DNA from: Jiangella anatolica
GTDB taxonomy: Bacteria > Actinomycetota > Actinomycetes > Jiangellales > Jiangellaceae
NCBI RefSeq assembly: GCF_003236295.1
Contig: NZ_POTW01000002.1
Location: forward strand, 88,512-152,511
DNA length: 64,000 bases
Reading direction: 5' to 3'
The translations under genes were made by a program, and so were the position numbers. Below, one piece after another: positions 7,443 through 15,252 of this stretch (positions within the stretch are counted from its first letter, which is position 1; each line of letters starts with the position of its first letter). The notes under the pieces were generated by a model that had not been told where the DNA came from, made no database searches, and was given only the letters and a program-made list of their open reading frames with translations.

Positions 7443-8882
7443 TCAGAGGGTCGACCAGACGCGCAGCAGCGCGTACGAACGCCACGGCCGCCAGTTCTCG
7501 GCCAGCTCGGCCACCGCCCGCGGCTCGGACGGCAGCCCGAGCGCGGCCAGCGCGTGCTTGACGCCGAGGTCGGTCGGGAGGAACACGTCGGGGTCGGCGA
7601 GCGCGCGCATCCGCACGTACGCCGCCGTCCAAGGGCCGATGCCGGGCACGTCCAGCAGCCGCCGCTCCGCCTCGTCGCGGTCGACGCCGGTGTCGAGGCA
7701 CAGGGTTCCGTCGGCGAGCCGGCTGGTCAGCTCGTGCAGCGTGCGCTGCCGGCTGCGCGGCATCGGGAACGTCGAGGGATCGACGGAGGCCAGCACGGAC
7801 GCCGTCGGGAACGCGTGCGTGACGGCGCCCACCGGCGCGTCCAGCGGCTTGCCGTGCTCGGCGACCAGGCGTCCGGCGACGGTGCGCGCCGCCAGGACGG
7901 AGATCTGCTGGCCCAGGACCCCGCGGACCGCGAGCTCGTCGCCGTCGACGGTCCCCGGCACCCGGACGCCGGGACGGGCCGCCACCAGCGGGCCCAGCGC
8001 CGCATCGTCGCCGAGCAGGTCGTCCACCGCCTGCGGGTCGGCGTCGAGGTCGAGCACCCGACGGCACCGGGCGACGGCCGCCGTCAGGTCGCGCGGGTCG
8101 GCCAGCCGCAGCGTCGCCTGCACCCAGCCGTCGCGCGGCGTCAGCTCCGCGACACCGGTGCCGTGCGGCAGCGTGAGGCTGCGCCGGTACGTGTCGCCGT
8201 CGACCTCCTCGATGCCGGGAACGGCCCGCAGCGCCAGGAAGTCCAGCACGCCGCGCAGGTCCGCGGGCTGCCGGTAGGCCAGCCGCAGGTCGATCGTGCC
8301 GGCGGTCGTCGCCCGGCCGCGGCGGCGCGCCTTGCCGCGCAGCTCGGACGGTGTCAGCGCGTAGACCTCGCGGATCGTGTCGTTGAACTGGCGGATGCTG
8401 GCGAACCCGGCCGCGAACGCGATCTCGGTGACCGGCAGCTCCGTCGTCTCCAGCAGCGTCCGCGCCGAGTGCGCCCGCTGCGACCTGGCCAGCCGCAGCG
8501 GGCCGGCGCCGACCTCCTCGACCAGCGTCCGGTGCACCTGCCGCTCGCTGTAGCCGAGCCGGCCGGCCAGACCGGCGACGCCGTCGCGGTCGACGACGCC
8601 GTCAGCGATCAGGCGCATGGCCCGGCCGACCATGTCGGCGCGGACATTCCACTCCGCCGAGCCCGGCGTCGCGTCCGGACGGCAGCGTCGGCAGGCCCGG
8701 AAGCCGGCCGTGTTCGCCTCGGCCGCGGTGCGGTAGAAGCGCACGTTCTGCCGCTTCGGCGTCATGGCCGGGCAGCTGGGACGGCAGTAGATGCCGGTCG
8801 ACGTGACGCCGATGTAGAAGACGCCGTCGAACCGGGCGTCCCGGCCCTGAACTGCGCGGTAGCACGCTTCTTCGTCCAACAT
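7443..8882 (-). CDS. alkA: Ada-AlkA fusion: methyl-sensing regulator and 3-methyladenine DNA glycosylase 2
   Basis: 479 residues in three modules. Residues 1-75 are the Ada zinc domain with Cys33, Cys37, Cys64 and Cys67 (YCRPSCP; RACRRCRPD); Cys33 matches the methylphosphotriester-accepting cysteine of Ada. Residues about 80-165 form an AraC helix-turn-helix (VTEIAFAAGFASIRQFNDTI). Residues about 190-479 are AlkA-like with the HhH motif LLDVPGIGPWTAAYV and the catalytic aspartate in LPTDLG. This architecture, common in actinobacteria, combines sensing, activation and repair; the O6-methylguanine transferase sits on the separate downstream ogt. A Met ten codons upstream is an alternative start. 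Confidence 0.93.
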   Translation of the reverse strand: MLDEEACYRAVQGRDARFDGVFYIGVTSTGIYCRPSCPAMTPKRQNVRFYRTAAEANTAGFRACRRCRPDATPGSAEWNVRADMVGRAMRLIADGVVDRDGVAGLAGRLGYSERQVHRTLVEEVGAGPLRLARSQRAHSARTLLETTELPVTEIAFAAGFASIRQFNDTIREVYALTPSELRGKARRRGRATTAGTIDLRLAYRQPADLRGVLDFLALRAVPGIEEVDGDTYRRSLTLPHGTGVAELTPRDGWVQATLRLADPRDLTAAVARCRRVLDLDADPQAVDDLLGDDAALGPLVAARPGVRVPGTVDGDELAVRGVLGQQISVLAARTVAGRLVAEHGKPLDAPVGAVTHAFPTASVLASVDPSTFPMPRSRQRTLHELTSRLADGTLCLDTGVDRDEAERRLLDVPGIGPWTAAYVRMRALADPDVFLPTDLGVKHALAALGLPSEPRAVAELAENWRPWRSYALLRVWSTL

Positions 8883-9232
8883 GCCTACAGTCTCGCCCGC
8901 CGCCGGCATCGTTACTAGCGGGAATCGGACGGGACCGTGCGGCCGGGGCCAGGGGCGTGACGGCGCCCTGGCCCCGCGCGGCGCCGCGCCGAGGATGTGC
9001 GACCAGCCAGGCGAACGAGTCCTCGACTTCGATGGCTCCGGCCGGCGCACCTTGCCGTTCCGAGGTGCACAGTCCAGGCGGGCCAGATGTGGGTGAGTCC
9101 CGCCCTGGGCCTGTCGAGCCACCGTGCAGGCCGCGTCCTCACCCATCCCCCGTGGATGGGGTGAGGCAGCACGCACGTGGGGGTAGGTATGCCCGCTCCC
9201 CGGGCTGTGACACCCGAATCGGAAGAATTTCC
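8883..9232. other. 350-bp gene-free stretch with two GC-rich hairpins
   Basis: No credible coding frame. It contains an imperfect hairpin at 8945-8975 (GGGGCCAGGGGCG against CGCCCTGGCCCC, one bulged base) and another at 9137-9166 (CCTCACCCATCC against GGATGGGGTGAGG, one extra base). The second lies about 70 bp beyond the murA-like stop and could end that minus-strand transcript. The rest should include the promoter of the Ada-AlkA gene, but I could not place convincing -35/-10 boxes. Confidence 0.5.
9137..9166 (-). terminator. Hairpin downstream of the murA-like gene
   Basis: Arms CCTCACCCATCC and GGATGGGGTGAGG separated by about five bases. Stable but without a T-tract, as is common for actinobacterial terminators. 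It is placed 67 bp downstream of the murA-like stop on the minus strand. Confidence 0.4.
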
Positions 9233-10762
9233 CTAAATGTCGCGGAACGCCTCGATGCGGGCGCCGAGGACGGACAGCCGCGCGGCCAGGTCCTCGTAGC
9301 CGCGGTTGATCACGTACACGTTGCGCAGCACGGACGTGCCCTTCGCGGCCATCATCGCCAGCAGCACGACGACGGCCGGCCGCAGCGCCGGCGGGCAGAT
9401 GATCTCCGTGCCGGACCACCGCGTCGGCCCCTCGACCAGCACGCGGTGCGGGTCCAGCAGCGTCACGTTGCCGCCGAGCTTCGTCAGCTCGGTCAGGTAG
9501 ATCGCGCGGTTCTCGTACACCCAGTCGTGGATCATCGTCTGGCCGTTCGCGGTGGCCGCGATCAGCGCGAAGAACGGCAGGTTGTCGATGTTCAGGCCGG
9601 GGAACGGCATCGGGTGGATCTTGTCGTGCGGCGCCTGCAGCTGCGACGGCCGCACCGTGAGGTCGACCAGCCGGGTCTCGCCGTTCGCCGCGACGTACTC
9701 GCCGCTGCGGTCGTAGTCGAGGCCCATCTCCTCCAGCAGCGTGAGCTCGATCTCGAGGAACTCGATCGGCGCCCGCCGGATCGTGATCTCCGACCCGGTG
9801 ACGATCGCGGCGGCCAGCAGGCTCATCGCCTCGATCGGGTCCTCCGACGGCGCGTAGTCGACGTCGACGTCGATGTCGGGCACGCCGTGCACCGTCAGCG
9901 TCGTCGTGCCGACGCCGTCGATGCGCACGCCCAGCCGGGTCAGGAAGAAGCAGAGATCCTGGACCATGTAGTTGGAGCTGGCGTTGCGGATCACCGTCAC
10001 GCCGTCGTTGCGGGCGGCCGCCATCAGCGCGTTCTCGGTGACGGTGTCGCCGCGCTCGATCAGCACGATCGGCCGGTCGGGCGACATCGAGCGGTCGACC
10101 TCGACGTGGTAGTAGCCGCCGGTCGCCTTCAGTTCCAGGCCGAACGGGCGCAGCGCGGCGTTGTGCGGCTCGACGGTGCGGGTGCCGAGGTTGCAGCCGC
10201 CGGCGTACGGGAGCTTGAAGCGGACCTCGCGGTGCAGCAGCGGGCCGAGGAACATGATCACGCTGCGGGTGCGCCGGGCCGCCTCGACGTCCATGCTGTC
10301 CAGGTCCAGCCGCTCCGGCGGCGTGATCTCCAGGTCGCGCCCCTCGCCCAGCCAGCGGGTGCCGATGCCGATGCTCTCCAGCACCTCGATGATCCGGTTG
10401 ACCTCCTCGATGCGCGCGATGCCGCGCAGCGTGGTCTTCCCCTTGTTCAGCAGGCTGGCGCACAGCAGCGCGACGCTGGCGTTCTTGCTGGACCGCACCG
10501 CGATCTCGCCGGACAGCCGCTGGCCGCCGCTGACCCGCAGATGCACCGGACCCTGCGGCGCCAGCGACACGATCTGCTTGTCCAGCGCCTCGCCGATCCG
10601 GGCGATCATCTCGAGGCTGAGGTTCTGCTGCCCGTGCTCGATCCGGTGGATCGCGCTCTGGCTGCTGCCGAGCGCGTCGGCGAGCTGGCTCTGCGTCCAG
10701 CCGCGGTGCTGGCGGGAGTCGCGGATCAGCCGGCCGATCTGGCCCCGGTAGTCGTCTGCCAC
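9233..10762 (-). CDS. XRE helix-turn-helix / UDP-GlcNAc 1-carboxyvinyltransferase (MurA-like) fusion
   Basis: 509 residues from a GTG. Residues about 5-62 are a Cro/CI-type helix-turn-helix (GWTQSQLADALGSSQSAIHRIEHGQQNLS). Residues about 72-509 are a full EPSP-synthase-fold MurA domain with the conserved SSKNAS lysine (Lys93), the fosfomycin-target cysteine in AGGCNLGTR (Cys190), and the late GYEDLAARLSVLGA motif. The Lys-to-Cys distance (97) is close to that of E. coli MurA (93), so the active site looks intact. MurA makes enolpyruvyl-UDP-GlcNAc, the first committed step of peptidoglycan synthesis. It could be a second MurA that also binds DNA, or a regulator that senses a precursor. No other cell-wall gene is adjacent. 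Confidence 0.9.
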   Translation of the reverse strand: MADDYRGQIGRLIRDSRQHRGWTQSQLADALGSSQSAIHRIEHGQQNLSLEMIARIGEALDKQIVSLAPQGPVHLRVSGGQRLSGEIAVRSSKNASVALLCASLLNKGKTTLRGIARIEEVNRIIEVLESIGIGTRWLGEGRDLEITPPERLDLDSMDVEAARRTRSVIMFLGPLLHREVRFKLPYAGGCNLGTRTVEPHNAALRPFGLELKATGGYYHVEVDRSMSPDRPIVLIERGDTVTENALMAAARNDGVTVIRNASSNYMVQDLCFFLTRLGVRIDGVGTTTLTVHGVPDIDVDVDYAPSEDPIEAMSLLAAAIVTGSEITIRRAPIEFLEIELTLLEEMGLDYDRSGEYVAANGETRLVDLTVRPSQLQAPHDKIHPMPFPGLNIDNLPFFALIAATANGQTMIHDWVYENRAIYLTELTKLGGNVTLLDPHRVLVEGPTRWSGTEIICPPALRPAVVVLLAMMAAKGTSVLRNVYVINRGYEDLAARLSVLGARIEAFRDI

Positions 10763-10953
10763 GAGCGGAACGATATCTCAGCCATGAGTTAACGGCCGCC
10801 ACATTCGTCACATTGGTACTCACATGTTGCGACGTGAGCGAGCTCTCATTCGCGTCATGAGGTCAGGCGCAGCGTTCGCAGCCGCCGCGGAGCCTAGCCG
10901 AGTCCGCGGGCGCCGTCGTCCCGAGTGCACACGAATCAGACGTTCGGACGGGG

Positions 10954-11994
10954 TCAGAGGTCGAACGCGTAGCGGCAGAACGCCTTGCGCACGTCGAGGA
11001 TCGGATGGCTGTCGCGCGTGTAGTGGAGCTTGTTCGTCAGCAGCACGGCCCAGCGCCGCCGCCGGACCGACACCCACATCGCGGTCCCGGTGAACCCGAA
11101 GTGCGCCCACACATCGCGCCCGCCCACGCCGTCGGGCGTCGGCGCGGGATGCCAGAACAGCCCGCGCGCCGGATGCAGCGCGCCGGTCTGCACCTTCAGC
11201 GACTCCTTGATCCAGGCCGGCCCGAAGCCGGGTCGTCGCGGCGCCTGGTCCGGCGCGAGCAGGTAGCGCAGGAACGCGCCGAGGTCCGCGACGACGGAGA
11301 ACACACCGGCGCTGCCGCAGACGCCGAGCAGCCGGGCGGAGTAGTCGTGCGGCGTCCCGCGCAGGTGCCGCCCGGTGTCCTCGTCGAGCTCGGTCGGCGC
11401 GCACCGCGCGACGTCGGCGCCGTCGACGGGCCCGAACCGGGTCGACGTCATGTGCAGCGCGTCCCAGGCGCAGGCCCGGCTCAGCTCGTCCAGCCGCAGC
11501 CCGGTGAGCCGCTCGGCGACGAGGCCGAGGATCAGCGCCGCCCGGTCGGTGTACTCGACCACCTGGCCCGGCCGGTGGGCGAGCCGTTCGTGCAGGATCC
11601 CGCGCTCGACGGCGCTGCGGTCGGTGCCGTAGAGCGCCTTGAGGTTGGCCCGCGCCGGCACGCCGGCGGTGTGCGTGAGCAGGTGCTGGGCGGTGACGCT
11701 CGCGAGGTCGTGGCCGTCGAGGTCGGGCAGGTAGTCGACGAGCGGACGGTCGAGGTTGAGCGTGCCGTCCTCCCAGAGCGTGCCGATGCCGGCCCAGACC
11801 GTGACGATCTTGGTGAGGCTGGCGAGGTCGAAGAGCGTGTCCGAGCGCATCGGGTCGTCCGGCGTGGACGGGTCGAGCAGCCCGCGGGCGCCCTGGTCGC
11901 GGATGCCGTCGGGATCGCCGACGGCCCACACCGCGCCGGGAAAGACCGCCGTGTCCACGGCGCGCGTCAGCAACTGGTCGATGGCTTTCGTCAT
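10954..11994 (-). CDS. Serine hydrolase of the beta-lactamase / class C (penicillin-binding-like) family
   Basis: 346 residues without a signal peptide. The SxxK motif is ASLTK (Ser59, Lys62). The second motif, normally YxN, reads YTD at Tyr148. The third is HFGFTGT near residue 305, in the HxG form. Family members include EstB-type esterases, D-aminopeptidases and PBP-like hydrolases; the cytoplasmic location and YTD variant argue for an esterase or peptidase rather than a beta-lactamase. Single gene; the 190 bp upstream of murA and the 187 bp before the cyclodeaminase gene flank it. Confidence 0.82.
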   Translation of the reverse strand: MTKAIDQLLTRAVDTAVFPGAVWAVGDPDGIRDQGARGLLDPSTPDDPMRSDTLFDLASLTKIVTVWAGIGTLWEDGTLNLDRPLVDYLPDLDGHDLASVTAQHLLTHTAGVPARANLKALYGTDRSAVERGILHERLAHRPGQVVEYTDRAALILGLVAERLTGLRLDELSRACAWDALHMTSTRFGPVDGADVARCAPTELDEDTGRHLRGTPHDYSARLLGVCGSAGVFSVVADLGAFLRYLLAPDQAPRRPGFGPAWIKESLKVQTGALHPARGLFWHPAPTPDGVGGRDVWAHFGFTGTAMWVSVRRRRWAVLLTNKLHYTRDSHPILDVRKAFCRYAFDL

Positions 11995-12181
11995 CGTCGC
12001 CGCCTATTCGATTGTGGTGGCGCCCGGGGTCGCGCCACTGTCTTCATGATCGGGCGGAACCGGTCTGTTCCGGGATACTCGTCTCATCTGGTGAACACGG
12101 TGAGACGGCACCTGGGGTGCGTCCTGCGGCGCCGCACGGGAGACTGGGTGCGGCGATCGTCAGCCGAACCGAGGAGATCCC

Positions 12182-12802
12182 GTGCGCGACGAGACCATCG
12201 GCGCCTTCCTGGACAGCCTGGCCGCCCGGGTGCCGGCCCCCGGCGGCGGCGCCGTCGCGGCCCTGCACGCCGCCCAGTCGGCCGCGCTGCTGGGCATGGT
12301 GGCCCGCTACAGCACCGGCCCCAAGTACGAGGAGCACGCCGACGTCGTCGAGCGGGTGCTGGTGAAGGCCGACGCGCTGCGCACCGACGCGCTGGAGCTG
12401 GCCGAGGACGACGCCGAGGCGTTCTTCGCCGTCACCGAGACCTACCAGCTGCCGCAGGACACCGACGAGGAGAAGGCGGCCCGCTCCGACGCGATCGCGA
12501 CGGCGCTGGCGGCCGCCGCCGAGCCGCCGGCCGCGGTCATCATCGCCGCGACGCACCTGGTCGCGATGGCCGAGGAGCTGCTGCCGGTCGGCAACCCGAA
12601 CGTCGCCACCGACATCGCGGCCGCCGCCGAGGCCGCCCGCGCCGCCGCCACGACGGCCCGGCTGAACGTCGAGATCAACCTCGCCGGCGTCACCGACCAG
12701 GCGGTCCGCGACCGGCTGACCGCGACGACCGGCGAGGTGGACGACCTCGCGACCCGGGCCGACCAGGTCACCGCCGCGGTGCGCCGGCAGGTCGGCGCGT
12801 GA
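12182..12802 (+). CDS. Cyclodeaminase/cyclohydrolase family protein (FTCD C-terminal / FchA-like)
   Basis: 206 residues from a GTG behind AGGAGAT. The family signature PAPGGGAVAALHAAQSAALLGMVAR is near the N-terminus, followed by long helices (DDAEAFFAVTETYQLP; GNPNVATDIAAAAEAARAA). Members are formiminotetrahydrofolate cyclodeaminases or methenyltetrahydrofolate cyclohydrolases (FchA). No histidine-utilisation gene is nearby; instead it overlaps folD by 4 bp (GTGA). That partner's FolD lacks the lysine needed for cyclohydrolysis, so an FchA-type cyclohydrolase role is the better guess (inference). Confidence 0.85.
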   Translation: MRDETIGAFLDSLAARVPAPGGGAVAALHAAQSAALLGMVARYSTGPKYEEHADVVERVLVKADALRTDALELAEDDAEAFFAVTETYQLPQDTDEEKAARSDAIATALAAAAEPPAAVIIAATHLVAMAEELLPVGNPNVATDIAAAAEAARAAATTARLNVEINLAGVTDQAVRDRLTATTGEVDDLATRADQVTAAVRRQVGA

Positions 12803-13626
12803 CGGCGCGCGAGCTCGCCGGCAAGGAGCTCGCCGCCCGGATCCGGGCCGACGTCGCCCAGCGGGCCGCCGCCCGGCGTGCGGAGGGACGGCCGGCCCGG
12901 CTGGTCATCGTCACCGCGACCGACGACGAGGCCAGCGCCTGGTACGTCCGCTCGATCGCGTCGGCCGCCGCGAAGACCGGCATCGACTGCGACGTCGACG
13001 ACCTCGGCCCGGCGGCCACCGCGGCCGGCATCGCCGACCGGCTCATGGCGCTGAGCGGCGACGCGAGCGTCGACGGCGTCATGCTGCAGACGCCTCTGCC
13101 GCCCGGCGTCGCGCTCGCCGACGTGTCCGGCGCGATCGACCCGGCCAAGGACGTCGACGGCGCCAACCCGCTGTCGCTGGGGCGGCTCGCCGCCGGCCTG
13201 CCCGCATACGCGCCGGCCACCGCGGCCGCCGTCGTCGCGCTGCTGGACGAGCACGACCTCGAGGCGGCCGGCGCCCGTGCGGTGATCGTGGGCCGGTCCG
13301 CCGTCGTCGGCAAGCCGCTGGCGCACCTGCTGCTGGACCGCGACGCGACGGTGACGGTGTGCCACTCGCGCACCCGCGACCTCGCCGCCGTCACCTCGAC
13401 GGCGGACGTGCTGGTCGCCGCCGTCGGCCGGACGCACCTGATCACGCCGGCGCACGTCCGTCCCGGAGTCGTCGTCGTCGACGTCGGCACGAACCCGACA
13501 CCCGACGGCGGGCTGGCCGGCGACGTCGACCCGGCGGTCGCCGGCGTCGCGGGCGCACTGACCCCCGTGCCCGGCGGCGTCGGGCCGGTGACGACGGCGC
13601 TGCTGCTCCAGCATGTACTTGACTGA
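12799..13626 (+). CDS. folD: FolD-type methylenetetrahydrofolate dehydrogenase, catalytic Lys replaced
   Basis: 275 residues, GTG start overlapping the upstream stop. Clear FolD: SVDGVMLQTPLP, PAKDVDGANPLS, the Rossmann segment AVIVGRSAVVGKPLAHLL, and C-terminal TPVPGGVGPVTTALL. The Gln of LQTPLP and Asp of KDVDG are kept. The YxxxK motif that supplies the catalytic Lys (K54 in E. coli, K56 in human MTHFD1) reads YVRSI, so Ile53 replaces Lys. Known Lys substitutions abolish cyclohydrolase but can spare dehydrogenase activity. The coupled cyclohydrolase-family gene upstream may supply the missing step. The stop codon lies inside a MarR-type operator. Confidence 0.9.
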   Translation: MTARELAGKELAARIRADVAQRAAARRAEGRPARLVIVTATDDEASAWYVRSIASAAAKTGIDCDVDDLGPAATAAGIADRLMALSGDASVDGVMLQTPLPPGVALADVSGAIDPAKDVDGANPLSLGRLAAGLPAYAPATAAAVVALLDEHDLEAAGARAVIVGRSAVVGKPLAHLLLDRDATVTVCHSRTRDLAAVTSTADVLVAAVGRTHLITPAHVRPGVVVVDVGTNPTPDGGLAGDVDPAVAGVAGALTPVPGGVGPVTTALLLQHVLD

Positions 13627-13652
13627 GTCAACGGATTCCTTGATACAGTCAA
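13619..13652. promoter_or_regulatory. Two MarR-type operators upstream of the MarR-GNAT gene
   Basis: TTGACTGAGTCAA (13619-13631) and TTGATACAGTCAA (13640-13652): two 13-bp palindromes with TTGA/TCAA arms, starting 21 bp (two helical turns) apart, just before the ATG at 13657. This arrangement is typical of MarR autoregulation. The first one overlaps the folD stop codon. Confidence 0.7.
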
Positions 13653-13656
13653 CGGC

Positions 13657-14580
13657 ATGACCGAGGTGCAGCGCGACCAGACGGCCGCAGTCCGGCAGTT
13701 CAACCGCTTCTACACGCGCGTCATGGGCTTCCTCGACCAGGAGCTGCTGCGGTCGGGCTACTCGCTCACAGAGGGGCGCATCATCTTCGAGCTGGGCCAG
13801 CGCGACGTCACCGAGGTCGGCGAGCTGCGCGAGACTCTCGGCATCGACGCCGCCCAGCTCAGCCGCACGCTGGCCCGGTTCGAGGCAGCCGGCCTGATCG
13901 AGCGCACGAAGTCCGCCGCCGACGGCCGCAAGCTGTTGGCCGCGCTCACCGAGGCCGGCCGCGCTGCCTGCGACGACCTGCAGAGCCGGTCCGAGCGGCA
14001 GGCCCAGCAGCTGCTCGCGGCGCTGCCCGAGGCCGACCGCGCCCGGCTGGTGGCCGACCTCGACTCCGTCCGCCGGCTGCTGGGCGAGTCGACGCGGCCG
14101 CACACGGTCGTCGTCCGCACGCTGCGCCCCGGCGACCTGGGCTGGGTGGTGCAGCGCAACGCCATCCTCTACACCCAGGAGTACGGCTGGGACCGCAGCT
14201 ACGAGGCGCTGGTCGCACGCATCGTCGCCGACTACGCCGAGAACTTCGACCCGTCCGGCGAGAACGCCTGGGTCGCCGAGCTCGACGGACGGCCCGTCGG
14301 CGCGGTGTTCTGCGTGCGCAAGGACGAGACGACGGCGCAGCTGCGGCTGCTGCTCGTCGACCCCGAGGCTCGCGGCGCCGGCATCGGCACCCGGCTGGTC
14401 GCCGAGTGCGTCGAGTTCGCCCGGTCGGCCGGCTACACGTCGATCGTGCTGTGGACCAACGACGTGCTCGCGGCCGCCCGGCGCATCTACCAGAAGGCCG
14501 GCTTCGAGCTGGTCGAGGAGAACCGGCACCACAGCTTCGGCCACGACCTCGTCGGCCAGATCTGGCGGCTCCGGCTCTGA
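13657..14580 (+). CDS. MarR-type regulator fused to GNAT N-acetyltransferase
   Basis: 307 residues. Residues about 1-140 are MarR-like: SLTEGRIIFELGQRDVTEVGELRETLGID, DAAQLSRTLARFEAAGLIERT, and the wing SAADGRKLLAALTEAG. Residues about 150-307 are GNAT with the acetyl-CoA loop VDPEARGAGIGTRLV and the C-terminal AARRIYQKAGFELVEENR. The HTH-GNAT architecture is known in bacteria, but substrates are mostly unknown. Two palindromes directly upstream suggest autoregulation. It might inactivate by acetylation the very compound it senses (inference). Confidence 0.9.
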   Translation: MTEVQRDQTAAVRQFNRFYTRVMGFLDQELLRSGYSLTEGRIIFELGQRDVTEVGELRETLGIDAAQLSRTLARFEAAGLIERTKSAADGRKLLAALTEAGRAACDDLQSRSERQAQQLLAALPEADRARLVADLDSVRRLLGESTRPHTVVVRTLRPGDLGWVVQRNAILYTQEYGWDRSYEALVARIVADYAENFDPSGENAWVAELDGRPVGAVFCVRKDETTAQLRLLLVDPEARGAGIGTRLVAECVEFARSAGYTSIVLWTNDVLAAARRIYQKAGFELVEENRHHSFGHDLVGQIWRLRL

Positions 14581-14583
14581 GCA

Positions 14584-15252
14584 TCACGGCCGCTTCGGCG
14601 TGACCAGCCCGTGGTCGAACGCGAAGACGGCGGCGTGGACGCGGTCGCGCAGTCCGAGCTTGTCCAGCACGCGGGTCACGTGCGTCTTCACCGTCGCGGC
14701 GCCGATGTGCAGACGGTCGGCGATCTCCGCGTTCGACAGGCCGCGGCCGAGCAGCAGCAGCACGTCATGCTCCCGCTCGGTGAGCTGGGCCAGCCGGCGG
14801 GCGGTCGCCGGATCGGGCGGGACCGGCGCGGAGCGGGCGAACTCCGCGAGCAGGCGGCGGGTGACGGACGGGCCGAGCAGCGCCTCGCCGGCGGCGACGG
14901 TCCGGATGCCGTCGATGAGCGTCTCGGGTGGGCTGCGCTTGAGCAGGAACCCGGCGGCGCCCGCGCGGATGGCGGCGAACACGTACTCGTCCAGCTCGAA
15001 CGTGGTGAGGACCAGCACGCGCGGCGCGCCGGGCCCGGCCGCGGCGATCGCCCGGGTGGCGGCCACGCCGTCCTGTACCGGCATCCGGATGTCCATCAGC
15101 ACGACGTCGGGGGTCGCGGTGGTGGCCAGCCGGACGGCCTCACGTCCGTCGGATGCCTCGCCGACGACGACGAGGTCCGGCTGGGTCTGCAGCATCATCC
15201 GCAGCCCCGCCCGCATCAGCTCCTCGTCGTCGGCGAGCAGCACCCGGATCAC
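14584..15252 (-). CDS. LuxR/NarL-type response regulator
   Basis: 222 residues from a GTG overlapping the kinase stop by 4 bp. The receiver domain has ADDEEL acidic residues, the phospho-acceptor Asp in PDVVLMDIRMP and a late LLKRSPPETL lysine. The C-terminal LuxR helix-turn-helix contains LTEREHDVLLLLGRGLSNAEIADRL and VKTHVTRVLDKLGLRDR. It forms a two-component system with the upstream HisKA_3 kinase. The output is unknown; the divergent alpha/beta hydrolase at 16482 is a candidate target. Confidence 0.94.
   Translation of the reverse strand: MIRVLLADDEELMRAGLRMMLQTQPDLVVVGEASDGREAVRLATTATPDVVLMDIRMPVQDGVAATRAIAAAGPGAPRVLVLTTFELDEYVFAAIRAGAAGFLLKRSPPETLIDGIRTVAAGEALLGPSVTRRLLAEFARSAPVPPDPATARRLAQLTEREHDVLLLLGRGLSNAEIADRLHIGAATVKTHVTRVLDKLGLRDRVHAAVFAFDHGLVTPKRP

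Noticed and set aside
9060..9200. A tRNA or 6C-type RNA in the gap before the Ada-AlkA gene
   Set aside because: The hairpins do not form a cloverleaf, and the C-rich loops expected of 6C RNA are absent or too short.
7443..10823. A 1126-codon open frame on the minus strand
   Set aside because: It is the Ada-AlkA frame extended upstream through the gap and antisense/out-of-frame over murA. The region beyond 8882 encodes Arg/Pro-rich nonsense, while the MurA frame has full family motifs.
12056..12083. An ECF-sigma promoter (GGAACC ... CGTC) before the cyclodeaminase gene
   Set aside because: The spacer of 18-19 bases and weak -10 make it unconvincing; GGAAC-N6-GTTCC symmetry there may be chance and does not fit the LexA box spacing.
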